A stretch of 64,000 bases of DNA from Rhizobium sp. JAB6. Its GTDB lineage: Bacteria; Pseudomonadota; Alphaproteobacteria; Rhizobiales; Rhizobiaceae. The position numbers were made by a program, and so were the translations under genes. Under the pieces are notes generated by a model. It was not told where the DNA came from, made no database searches, and was given only the letters and a program-made list of their open reading frames with translations. How positions within the stretch are numbered: position 1 is the stretch's first letter; every line of letters starts with the position of its first letter. The DNA lies in the NCBI RefSeq assembly GCF_003024605.1, contig NZ_PYJQ01000010.1, forward strand, positions 372,001 to 436,000, in the 5' to 3' direction. Positions 15,770 through 23,374 of the stretch are shown here, piece by piece.

Positions 15770-18700
15770 CTATTTCTTCATCTGCTCCTTGAGGGCAGCG
15801 AGCTTGGCGAAAGGAGAATCCGGATCGATCGGCTTTTCCTTGCGCGGCGGCTTGGCTTCGAAGCGCAACGGCTGCGACGCGCCGCGATTGTTGCGATCAT
15901 TCCGGTCGCCACGGTCCTGACGATCACCCCGTTCGCCGCGGTTGCCCTGGTGCTGTGGACGACCACCCTCGCGGTTGCCGCGCGGACCCTTGTCACCGCC
16001 CCGGGCCTCACGATTGTCGCGCCCATCGCGGCGATCGCGACCGCCCTCGCGATTGCCTTCGCCCGCTGCCTGCTCGCCACCACGGCGGTTGCCCTGATGA
16101 CCTCGGCCTTCGCCCTGTTGGCCGCGGCGATCGCCATGGCCACGGCCGCCCTGACGCTGCTGATTATCGTTGCGGCCACCCAGACGCCAGAGCAGAACCG
16201 GCTTCGGCTCGACCAGCTCTGCAGCAGCGGCGCCACCGCCCGGAGCTTCGGCCACGTCAGCTGGCGCAGCCGTCGGTTCGGCAGAGGCTGCCGCGGTCGG
16301 AACGGCTTCCGGTGTGGCAGCTTCCGTTTCCTTGACCGGCTCGTCGCTGGCGGCATCGGCGTCGTCATGATCGGCCTTCTCGGCCGTGGCTTCAGCAGCC
16401 GGCGCGGCCGGTGTCGCAGCCGCATCCTGTTGAACGAGGAAGGCCGCAGCCTCCTCCGCCTTTACCGTATCGGCGCGGTAACCGAGACCCTTGAGGATTT
16501 CCTCCATGTCCTCGAGCGTTGCGCCGAGGATGGAGAGCATCGCGGTCGTCGTCGTGAATCGGCGGCCGTCATAGGCGCCGTCAGGACGAGAAGCCTGACC
16601 GGGCTTCCACTGCAGCAGCGGGCGGATGAGATCCGCCAGACGCTCGAGGATATCGATGCGCACCGCACGCTTACCGAGGAAGCGGAAGCCGGCGAGCTTG
16701 TAGAACATGCGCTCGTAGCCGGGATCGGTGACGACCGAGGTACGGCCGGCAGCAAGGATCGGAATGAGATCGCCATAGCCCGGCTTGTCCAGGCCATCGT
16801 TCTTCAGCGCCCAGAGCAGCGTGATGAGCTCGGCGGGAGCCGGCTTCAGCAGTGCCGGCACGAAAATATGGTAGGCGCCGAAGCGAACGCCATACCGGCG
16901 CATGGAGGCACGACCGTCCTGATCGAGCGACTTCACTTCTTCCGTGACGTCGCGGCGGAACAGAACGCCGAGATTTTCCACCAGCTGGAAAGCCAGCCCC
17001 TTGGCAAGGCCCTGCAGATCTTCGGCCCGCTGGAGATCGTCCAGCGGCTTCAGGATCGTGCTGATATGATGGTTCACGAAACGCTCGATACGGGCGGCGA
17101 CATGATCGCGCGCGTTGCCCGTCAGCTGCTCGTCGGCGAGCAGGATGACGCGCGGGCGCATGACATGATCGCTGCCTGACAGGCGCGCGACGGGATCGCC
17201 GAGCCAGCGCACGAGGCCATCGGCGCTGATCGCGAGATCGCCGTTGCCGGCCGCATGCAGACGTGCGGCACGCGCCTCGAATTCCAGCGCCAGCGCCTTC
17301 TGCGAGGCCGTCTGGACAGCCTTGGCGTCCGGCCCTTCGGTCCCTGCGATAGGCGTGAACCGGAATCCGGTCAACTGTCCCACATGATGCCCCTCTACGA
17401 AGACATCTCCATTCACACTGATTTCAGCTTCCAGCATCGCATTCTCTCTCAGGCGCTTCATGAGCACAGATGTCCTGCGATCAACAAAGCGTTTCGTCAA
17501 CCTCTCATGCAACGCGTCGGACAATCGATCTTCGATTTCCCGCGTCTTTTCTTGCCAGTGTGTCGGATCGGCAAGCCAGCCGGGCCGATTCGACACATAG
17601 GTCCAAGTCCTTATCTGCGCGATTCGCGCCGAAAGCGTGTCGATCTCGCCATCCGTCCGATCGGCGCGATGCACCTGTTCGGCCAGGAAGTCCTCTTTCA
17701 CCGTGCCATAGCGCACGAGATCGGAAAAGAGGGCGGCAATGAGATCGGCGTGCTGGGCAGGCGTAATGCGCCGATAGTCCGGAAGCGCACAGGCCTCCCA
17801 CAATTTCTCAACCCGGGCCGGGTTGCTGGCAAGATCGGCTATCTCCAGATCGCGTGACAGATATTCCAATGCCTGCTGGTCTACCGCAGGCAGCGCACGC
17901 GTCAAGCCCTGCACGCGAGGCGCGTCTTCCAAACTTGCACGCAGCGCGGTGATCGAAGCGAAATCCAGATCCTTGCTGCGCCATTGCAGCACCTTGACCA
18001 TGTCGAATTCGTGTCCCTCGATGCGGCGCACCAGCTCGTCGTCGAACGGATCCACCTGCCCCGTCACGCCGAAGGTGCCGTCCTTGAGATGACGGCCGGC
18101 GCGACCTGCGATCTGGCCGAGCTCGGCCGGATTGAGGTTGCGGAACTGATAGCCGTCGAACTTGCGGTCCTGCGCGAAGGCGACATGATCGACATCGAGG
18201 TTGAGCCCCATCCCGATCGCATCGGTCGCAACGAGATATTCGACGTCGCCGGCCTGATAGAGCGCCACCTGCGCATTGCGGGTACGCGGGCTGAGCGCGC
18301 CGAGGACGACGGCGGCGCCGCCGCGCTGACGACGGATGAGTTCTGCGATCGCATAAACTTCGTCGGCGGAAAAGGCGACGATAGCGGTGCGCTGCGGCAG
18401 CCGCGTGATCTTCTTCTGTCCGGCGTAGAAGAGATGCGACAGCCTGGGCCGCTCTAGGACCGTGATCCCCGGCAGAAGCTGTTCGAGAATGGGCCGCATC
18501 GTGCCGGCGCCGAGCAGCAGCGTTTCATCGCGGCCACGGAGATGCAGGATGCGGTCGGTAAAGATATGCCCGCGCTCCAGATCGCCGGCAAGCTGCACCT
18601 CGTCGATGGCGACGAAGGAAGCGCGCGTCTCGCGCGGCATGGCCTCGACGGTGCAGACCGAATAGCGCGCATTGGGCGGCGATATCTTTTCCTCGCCAGT

Positions 18701-18919
18701 TACGAGCGCGACGTTGTGCGCCCCGACCTTCTCGACGACGCGCGTATAGACTTCGCGGGCAAGCAGCCGCAGCGGCAGGCCGATCACGCCGCTGCCGTGC
18801 GCCACCATGCGCTCGATGGCATAATGGGTCTTGCCGGTATTGGTTGGTCCGAGCACCGCGGTCACGCCGCGTCCGCTCAGGATCATGGGCTGCGAAGTCT
18901 GAGTCATAGGTCCGTGCAT
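15770..18919 (-). CDS. SUV3-like superfamily 2 RNA helicase with Arg/Gly-rich tail
   Basis: A 1049-residue helicase. Motif I is GPTNTGKT (residues 24-31), motif II DEVQ (106-109), and motif VI is QIAGRAGRH (about residue 270). The order and spacing match SUV3 (SUPV3L1)-like helicases of alphaproteobacteria, annotated in some rhizobia as MgpS. The C-terminus has an Ala/Pro/Glu-rich linker (about residues 825-905). It continues as a roughly 110-residue RGG-type tail with repeated Arg, Gly, Asn, Asp and Gln, then a basic end. Such tails bind RNA or recruit partners. It is the first gene of a pair with the S4 protein. The start could also be four codons downstream at 18907. Confidence 0.9.
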   Translation of the reverse strand: MHGPMTQTSQPMILSGRGVTAVLGPTNTGKTHYAIERMVAHGSGVIGLPLRLLAREVYTRVVEKVGAHNVALVTGEEKISPPNARYSVCTVEAMPRETRASFVAIDEVQLAGDLERGHIFTDRILHLRGRDETLLLGAGTMRPILEQLLPGITVLERPRLSHLFYAGQKKITRLPQRTAIVAFSADEVYAIAELIRRQRGGAAVVLGALSPRTRNAQVALYQAGDVEYLVATDAIGMGLNLDVDHVAFAQDRKFDGYQFRNLNPAELGQIAGRAGRHLKDGTFGVTGQVDPFDDELVRRIEGHEFDMVKVLQWRSKDLDFASITALRASLEDAPRVQGLTRALPAVDQQALEYLSRDLEIADLASNPARVEKLWEACALPDYRRITPAQHADLIAALFSDLVRYGTVKEDFLAEQVHRADRTDGEIDTLSARIAQIRTWTYVSNRPGWLADPTHWQEKTREIEDRLSDALHERLTKRFVDRRTSVLMKRLRENAMLEAEISVNGDVFVEGHHVGQLTGFRFTPIAGTEGPDAKAVQTASQKALALEFEARAARLHAAGNGDLAISADGLVRWLGDPVARLSGSDHVMRPRVILLADEQLTGNARDHVAARIERFVNHHISTILKPLDDLQRAEDLQGLAKGLAFQLVENLGVLFRRDVTEEVKSLDQDGRASMRRYGVRFGAYHIFVPALLKPAPAELITLLWALKNDGLDKPGYGDLIPILAAGRTSVVTDPGYERMFYKLAGFRFLGKRAVRIDILERLADLIRPLLQWKPGQASRPDGAYDGRRFTTTTAMLSILGATLEDMEEILKGLGYRADTVKAEEAAAFLVQQDAAATPAAPAAEATAEKADHDDADAASDEPVKETEAATPEAVPTAAASAEPTAAPADVAEAPGGGAAAAELVEPKPVLLWRLGGRNDNQQRQGGRGHGDRRGQQGEGRGHQGNRRGGEQAAGEGNREGGRDRRDGRDNREARGGDKGPRGNREGGRPQHQGNRGERGDRQDRGDRNDRNNRGASQPLRFEAKPPRKEKPIDPDSPFAKLAALKEQMKK

Positions 18920-19115
18920 AGGCGAGAAACAGCCGTCTTCCGATCAGCAGGTTCCTCCTGGAGGAAACGAACAGATGACGACCATATGCGACAAAGGCAA
19001 GACCCGAATGAAAAAACAGGTGCGGCAACATTCAATTTCATATTTGAGCGCCTCAACCATAAGCTACATTTACCCTGCATCCCATGCGAGTCCCGTGGAT
19101 TCCGGAACAGCCTGA

Positions 19116-19166
19116 GAACGAATCGGAGACGAATCGCTGACTCCTAACCGTTCTTTGTTTGTTCAC
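19116..19166 (+). repeat. Composite element copy 1
   Basis: GAACGAATCG at 19116-19125 is followed by a second ACGAATCG box at 19129-19136, 11 bp after the first, and by TTTGTTCAC at 19158-19166, 21 bp after the second box. Both ACGAATCG boxes contain GAATC, a CcrM (GANTC) site, and a further GACTC follows at 19139. The pattern and all spacings recur at 19575 and 19818. Confidence 0.75.
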
Positions 19167-19359
19167 TACAATATATGGACTACAAAGGAAAGGCCCCCAC
19201 CAAATGCTGAATCCTTCTTGCGCAGCCTTTTATGGTGAAAGAGAGTCAAGCGAAGAATCTTCCACCAGCGAAATTCCGCATCCATTTATGGTTAACGATC
19301 TGTAAATAGCGACATTTTCCCGTGAATCGGTCGGACCTTTAATATCGCATCCAAAGCCG

Positions 19360-19409
19360 GAACGAATGGGAGCCCAATCGCACCTTCCGGCCGATTCCGT
19401 TTTGTTCTC
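19360..19409 (+). repeat. Composite element, degenerate copy
   Basis: GAACGAATGG at 19360-19369 and CCCAATCG at 19373-19380 keep the 11-bp period of the other copies with three changed bases. A TTTGTTCTC box lies at 19401-19409, one base closer than in the intact copies. The GANTC sites in its two boxes have been lost. Confidence 0.5.
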
Positions 19410-19574
19410 CACAACATCTAGCGTTTTCTCAGCCGGAAAACACCGGACTCTTGTTGGTTGAGACTGCGAACCACGCCGAATCTGGGATTGCGACCGGTCT
19501 TTTGACGAGTGCCGCAATTATGAATCAGTATATACACGCGTAAGCTGCAGCCATTAACACATTGATCAAAGCCT

Positions 19575-19625
19575 GAACGAATCGGTGACGAATCGCGGAT
19601 AAGAGCAGGTATCGCATTTGTTCAC
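19575..19625 (+). repeat. Composite element copy 2
   Basis: GAACGAATCG at 19575-19584, second ACGAATCG box at 19588-19595, TTTGTTCAC at 19617-19625. Box period 11 bp and 21-bp gap are the same as in copy 1, while the gap sequence itself is unrelated. A CTATAT hexamer, similar to a rhizobial -10 box, follows at 19628-19633. Confidence 0.75.
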
Positions 19626-19817
19626 GGCTATATGTTGTATTTCGGCGGAACAGCATCGCGACATGGAGATCGGCTCGAACGACGATACCGTCGTGGAGTT
19701 CGCTGCCAATTAACCAATCCATCCATAAGCGCACCACCTGAACGATATTGCCGGCGGTAATTCCCGTGTATTCCGCACGCCGACAGTCGCACTGCCGTTC
19801 ACTAAAGTTCAAATGCG

Positions 19818-19868
19818 GAACGAATCGCCGACGAATCGCGGACATCCGGCCTTTCACGTTTCGTTCAC
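19818..19868 (+). repeat. Composite element copy 3
   Basis: GAACGAATCG at 19818-19827, second ACGAATCG box at 19831-19838, TTCGTTCAC at 19860-19868 after the same 21-bp gap. Here GAACGAA and TTCGTTC are exact reverse complements, so the outer boxes form an inverted repeat. A further GTTCAC lies just upstream at 19797-19802, and a perfect CtrA-type site 16 bp downstream. Confidence 0.75.
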
Positions 19869-19884
19869 CACAAACCCTTGTATT

Positions 19885-19899
19885 TTAAACATATTTTAA
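19885..19899. promoter_or_regulatory. CtrA-type binding site TTAA-N7-TTAA
   Basis: A perfect match to the CtrA consensus. Near matches occur at 19292-19306 (TTAA-N7-TAAA) and 19953-19967 (TTAA-N7-TTGA). The combination with clustered GANTC sites in the same spacer is what one sees at cell-cycle-regulated loci of alphaproteobacteria. The nearest rightward gene is the DUF3309 gene at 20161, 262 bp away. Confidence 0.55.
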
Positions 19900-20160
19900 C
19901 CATACAGGCGATTTGCCTTGCCCGTAGTAACCGGTCACCCGATGCGATCGCATTAACATTTCGTTGAGCATCCCGGCTGCTCGCACCCGCATTTTTATTT
20001 CTCAGCCGGAACAATTGCCGCACATGCAAGTTTCTATGAGCAGAATTGAGGAATTCGGCCCATTCGCTGGAACAGATTGAGCTGAAACGCTGGAAGGATA
20101 ACGCCACATCAAACAGCGATATGGCGCGAATTCCGGTGATGGACATGGAGGACACAAATT

Positions 20161-20316
20161 ATGCTTGGTACGGTATTGCTTGTCATACTAATTCTGCTGC
20201 TGGTCGGCGCGCTTCCCAGCTGGGGTTACAGCCGGTCCTGGGGATATGGACCATCGGGTGGTCTGGGGCTGGTTCTTGTCATTGTCCTCATTCTGCTATT
20301 GATGGGGCGCATCTAA
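20161..20316 (+). CDS. DUF3309 small membrane protein
   Basis: A 51-residue protein with two hydrophobic segments (LGTVLLVILILLLVGALPSW and LGLVLVIVLILLLMG) joined by a short Trp/Tyr/Gly/Ser loop. This two-helix layout with a PSWGYS turn is the DUF3309 pattern. GGAGG lies 11 nt before the ATG. It is the first gene after the repeat-rich spacer and precedes a glycine-zipper lipoprotein by 46 bp. Function unknown; members are common in stress-related small-gene clusters of Rhizobiales, which is my recollection rather than something seen here. Confidence 0.85.
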   Translation: MLGTVLLVILILLLVGALPSWGYSRSWGYGPSGGLGLVLVIVLILLLMGRI

Positions 20317-20362
20317 TCCGCAGACATTGTTCAAAACCTCGCAACATAAGGGAGCTAACACC

Positions 20363-20617
20363 ATGAAGAAGATCATTGTCGCGATCGCCCTCGTCGGCGC
20401 ATTGGCGTCTTGCACATCCACAGAAAAAGGTACGGCTATCGGCGCCGGTACAGGCGCGCTAATCGGTGGCGTCGCCACCCATAGCTGGGGAGGTGCCGCT
20501 GTTGGCGCAGTCGCTGGCGGCGTAGTCGGCAACCTCATCGGACGTTCGGAAGACCGTCGCGGCTACTGCATCTATCGCGACCGCTACGGTCATCGTTACG
20601 AGGCTCGCTGCCGCTAA
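20363..20617 (+). CDS. Glycine-zipper lipoprotein
   Basis: An 84-residue protein. A lipoprotein signal peptide ends in the lipobox LASC (residues 14-17). A glycine-zipper segment follows: GTAIGAGTGALIGG and AAVGAVAGGVVGNLIG, small residues spaced to pack helices in a membrane. The C-terminus is basic and aromatic, with two Cys. GGGAG precedes the ATG. Similar to the osmotically induced OsmB/17-kDa-antigen-like outer-membrane lipoproteins. Possibly cotranscribed with the DUF3309 gene. An imperfect GC-rich hairpin at 20626-20656 follows. Confidence 0.88.
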   Translation: MKKIIVAIALVGALASCTSTEKGTAIGAGTGALIGGVATHSWGGAAVGAVAGGVVGNLIGRSEDRRGYCIYRDRYGHRYEARCR

Positions 20618-20625
20618 AGCATTGC

Positions 20626-20656
20626 CTGGCCGGCCGCCTCGATTGCGGCCGACCAG
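20626..20656 (+). terminator. GC-rich hairpin after the lipoprotein gene
   Basis: Arms CTGGCCGGCCGC (20626-20637) and GCGGCCGACCAG (20645-20656) pair with one mismatch around a 7-nt loop, 9 nt after the stop codon. No T-run follows, so it may stabilise the 3' end or be a weak terminator. Confidence 0.4.
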
Positions 20657-20762
20657 GATTCGCCCTTGAACAATTCAGGGAGCGGCAGTTCCCCCCACAA
20701 AATCTTCTTTCCGCGCCATCAGTTACGGCGAGGTGGCAGTATTTTGAGAAAGGAACGGCATC

Positions 20763-20936
20763 ATGGCCGCAATTATCGCAAGCATTGCAGCATTCGTGCT
20801 TACCGGCACCACTTTTTATGTTCTCGCAAGCGCAGCAAGAGCACGGGGCAGAGAAAAACGGCGGGGCACGTTTGAGGCCGTCATCCTAGAATTTAAGCCA
20901 CGCCATCGACAGCAGGCAAGTTCACCAAGAGGATGA
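20763..20936 (+). CDS. Small membrane protein, 57 residues, unknown function
   Basis: An ATG with AAAGGA 9 nt upstream opens a 57-codon frame. One hydrophobic helix (IIASIAAFVLTGTTFYVLA) is followed by a strongly basic tail with several Arg and Lys. The layout suggests an inner-membrane protein with a positively charged cytoplasmic side. I do not recognise a family. It follows two other small envelope genes on the same strand. The ribosome-binding site and gene-like composition support it. Confidence 0.6.
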   Translation: MAAIIASIAAFVLTGTTFYVLASAARARGREKRRGTFEAVILEFKPRHRQQASSPRG

Positions 20937-21067
20937 TTGCCGGCTGAACTCTTCCGTTGCTGATATAACGATATAACGGCCGAAGCGGTTCTATTGCCCT
21001 GAGCCGCTCCATTTCATGGCCTCACGCGGCTCCCACGGAAAATGACCCGCGCTTTTCCCGAATTGCT

Positions 21068-21793
21068 CTACACGAAAAGCTGGCCGCCATTGGCCGTTAT
21101 CGTCGATCCCGTGATGAAACCGGCATCGTCGCTGGCCAGGAAGACCGCGATGCGGGCGATTTCTTCGGGCTCGCCAAGACGTCCCACCGGAATCTGCGGG
21201 ATAATGCGCTCGTTCAACACCTTCTCCGGCACTGCCAGCACCATCTCCGTACCGATATAGCCGGGGCAAATCGCGTTGACCGTGATGTTCTTGGCGGCCC
21301 CTTCCTGCGCGAGGGCTTTGGTGAAGCCGAGATCGCCCGCCTTGGCAGCGGAGTAGTTTGCCTGCCCCATCTGCCCCTTCTGACCGTTGATCGAAGAGAT
21401 GTTGATGACGCGGCCGAAGCTGCGGTCGCGCATGCCCTGCCAAACGTGGTGCGTCATGTTGAAGAGGCCGGTAAGGTTGGTGTTGATGACCTCGTGCCAC
21501 TGCTGCGGCGTCATCTTGTGGAACATGGCGTCGCGGGTGATGCCGGCATTGTTGACCAGGATGTCGACATGGCCGAGATCGTGCTCGATCTTGGCAATGC
21601 CCTTGCCGCAGCCCTCGTAGTCCGTCACATCCCACTTGTGAACGGAGATACCGGTTACATCGTGGAAGGCCCTGGCCTTCTCCTCGTTGCCCGCATAGGT
21701 CGCCGCCACCTTGTAACCCGCATTGTGCAGCGCCATCGAAATGGCCGCGCCGATGCCGCGGGTGCCCCCGGTTACCAATGCCACTCTGCTCAT
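21068..21793 (-). CDS. phbB: Acetoacetyl-CoA reductase
   Basis: NADPH-dependent reduction of acetoacetyl-CoA to (R)-3-hydroxybutyryl-CoA, the second step of polyhydroxybutyrate synthesis. A short-chain dehydrogenase of 241 residues: TGGTRGIG at 8-15 binds the cofactor, NNAG is at 81-84, and the catalytic residues are Ser134, Tyr147 and Lys151 (YSAAK). The ATG at 21793 with GGGGA upstream replaces an upstream extension of the frame. It lies downstream of phbA with a 162-bp gap that holds a RIME-like repeat. The polymerase gene phaC is not in the window. Confidence 0.96.
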   Translation of the reverse strand: MSRVALVTGGTRGIGAAISMALHNAGYKVAATYAGNEEKARAFHDVTGISVHKWDVTDYEGCGKGIAKIEHDLGHVDILVNNAGITRDAMFHKMTPQQWHEVINTNLTGLFNMTHHVWQGMRDRSFGRVINISSINGQKGQMGQANYSAAKAGDLGFTKALAQEGAAKNITVNAICPGYIGTEMVLAVPEKVLNERIIPQIPVGRLGEPEEIARIAVFLASDDAGFITGSTITANGGQLFV

Positions 21794-21893
21794 GTGCCAT
21801 TCCCCTTTTTTGCTGCGGAGGCGGGACGCCCAAAGGTCGGGTCGCCCGCTCGCTTTCACCATTTCTTCTGGAAAACTTCCTTCAAGACGCCCC

Positions 21894-21943
21894 AGAGCAT
21901 GATGCCGAAAAGTGCACGCGGTTTTCGGATGACATCATGCTCT
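21894..21943. repeat. RIME-like palindrome between phbA and phbB
   Basis: Perfect arms AGAGCATGATG (21894-21904) and CATCATGCTCT (21933-21943) around a GCCGAAAAGTG...GCGGTTTTCGGATGA core. It is closely related to the first half of the element at 7214, including flanking TTCAAGACG. It lies in the phbA-phbB gap, within a likely cotranscript. Confidence 0.8.
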
Positions 21944-21955
21944 GCTTCTTTGCCT

Positions 21956-23137
21956 CTAGAGCGCCTCGAAGCACATGGCGACACCCATGCCGCCGCCGAT
22001 GCATAGCGTGGCAAGGCCCTTGCGTGCGCCGCGGCGCTTCATCTCGAACAGCAGCGTGTTGAGGACGCGGGCGCCGGAGGCGCCGATGGGATGGCCGATG
22101 GCGATCGCGCCACCGTTGACGTTGACGATCGACGGATCCCAGCCGAGATCCTTGTTGACGGCGCAGGCTTGCGCGGCAAAGGCTTCATTGGCCTCAACGA
22201 GATCGAGGTCGTTGACGGACCAGCCGGCCTTCTCCAAGGCCTTGCGCGAGGCGGGTATCGGCCCGGTGCCCATGATCTGCGGATCGACGCCGGCGGTCGC
22301 CCAGGACACGATACGGGCGAGCGGCTGGATGCCGCGACGCGAGGCTTCCGCTTCGGTCATCAGCACGGCCGCGGCCGCACCGTCATTAAGGCCGGAAGCA
22401 TTGCCGGCGGTGACAGTACCTTCCTTGTCGAAGGCCGGACGCAGTTTCGTCATCGCCTCCAGCGTCGCGCCATGGCGGATATATTCGTCGGCATCGACGG
22501 TGATGTCGCCCTTGCGCGTCTGGATGGTGAAGGGAACGATCTCGTCCTTGAAGCGGCCGGCCTTCTGCGCAGCTTCTGCCTTGTTCTGCGAAGCAACGGC
22601 GAATTGATCCTGTTCCTCGCGCGAAAGCTGCCATTGGCGAGCGATATTTTCCGCCGTGATGCCCATATGGTAGCCGTAGAAGGCGTCCGTCAGGCCATCC
22701 TTGATCATGGTGTCGATCATTTTCATGTCGCCCATCTTGGTGCCGGAGCGAAGGTTCGCGGCATGCGGCGCCATCGACATGGATTCCTGGCCGCCGGCGA
22801 CGATGATCTTCGCGTCACCCGTTGCGATCTGCTGCAGACCGAGCGCCACGGCACGCAGGCCGGAACCGCAAAGCTGGTTCACGCCCCATGCGGTCGCTTC
22901 CTGGGCAATACCGGCTTTCATCGCGGCCTGGCGGGCCGGATTCTGCCCTTCGCCCGCCTGAAGCACCTGGCCAAGGATCACTTCGTCGACCTCCTTGGCA
23001 TCGACGCCGGCGCGCTCCAGCGCACTCTTGATCGCGGCAGCGCCGAGTTCATGAGCCGGAACGGTCGCGAACGCGCCATTGAACGAACCGACGGCGGTGC
23101 GGGCAGCGCTGGCGACGACGATGGATGAACTGCTCAT
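21956..23137 (-). CDS. phbA: Acetyl-CoA C-acetyltransferase (beta-ketothiolase)
   Basis: Condenses two acetyl-CoA to acetoacetyl-CoA, the first step of polyhydroxybutyrate synthesis. The 393-residue product has the full thiolase set: nucleophile Cys90 in NQLCGSG, His349 in GHPIGASG and Cys379 in CIGGGMG. The ATG at 23137 with GAGGAGG upstream was chosen; the frame continues upstream without support. It is followed by phbB on the same strand and is divergent from phaR, which is the usual rhizobial arrangement. Confidence 0.96.
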   Translation of the reverse strand: MSSSSIVVASAARTAVGSFNGAFATVPAHELGAAAIKSALERAGVDAKEVDEVILGQVLQAGEGQNPARQAAMKAGIAQEATAWGVNQLCGSGLRAVALGLQQIATGDAKIIVAGGQESMSMAPHAANLRSGTKMGDMKMIDTMIKDGLTDAFYGYHMGITAENIARQWQLSREEQDQFAVASQNKAEAAQKAGRFKDEIVPFTIQTRKGDITVDADEYIRHGATLEAMTKLRPAFDKEGTVTAGNASGLNDGAAAAVLMTEAEASRRGIQPLARIVSWATAGVDPQIMGTGPIPASRKALEKAGWSVNDLDLVEANEAFAAQACAVNKDLGWDPSIVNVNGGAIAIGHPIGASGARVLNTLLFEMKRRGARKGLATLCIGGGMGVAMCFEAL

Positions 23138-23374
23138 GGAAGCCTCCTCACAGAATGGACACGTATATGAGGCGAAACTGTCAAAGCTTTGCGTCCGAGT
23201 CAAACAGCAAGAATTTTCGTCGGGCAGATTCACGAGCGGTCACCGCCGTCAAAAATCCTACCAAGGGAAAGGCCTTGCCGCATCGCACAAACCGATTGTC
23301 ACCAAGCTTCTTTTGCGTCTACACTCCGAGGTGGAGGAGTTTCCATACAATCAGACGGGGCCAGGAGACTGATA

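Larger units (their letters stand above)
18920..20160. other. 1.24-kb gene-free spacer with repeated GANTC-rich elements
   Basis: Between the helicase start (leftward) and the DUF3309 gene (rightward) no convincing gene is present. Short minus-strand frames at 19230-20155 lack ribosome-binding sites and two of them only share residues because they cross the repeat. By eye I count 17 GANTC sites from 19088 to 19837, about one per 44 bp against one per 256 bp expected in random sequence. Three full and one degenerate copy of a composite element and a CtrA-type site, listed separately, lie here. The region is more AT-rich than its neighbours. Confidence 0.75.

Noticed and set aside
19088..19968. 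Replication origin interpretation of the GANTC-rich spacer
   Set aside because: No good DnaA boxes (TTATCCACA-type), no repABC, dnaA, hemE or parAB nearby. TTTGTTCAC only loosely resembles a DnaA box.
20008..20034. ECF-sigma (GGAAC-N16/17-CGTT) promoter before the DUF3309 gene
   Set aside because: GGAAC is present but the -10 part reads AGTT, so the match is incomplete; not listed as a feature.
19230..20155. Three minus-strand frames of 95-110 codons in the repeat-rich spacer
   Set aside because: No ribosome-binding sites, no gene-like composition; the shared SAIR-RFV peptide arises because two of them cross the same DNA repeat.
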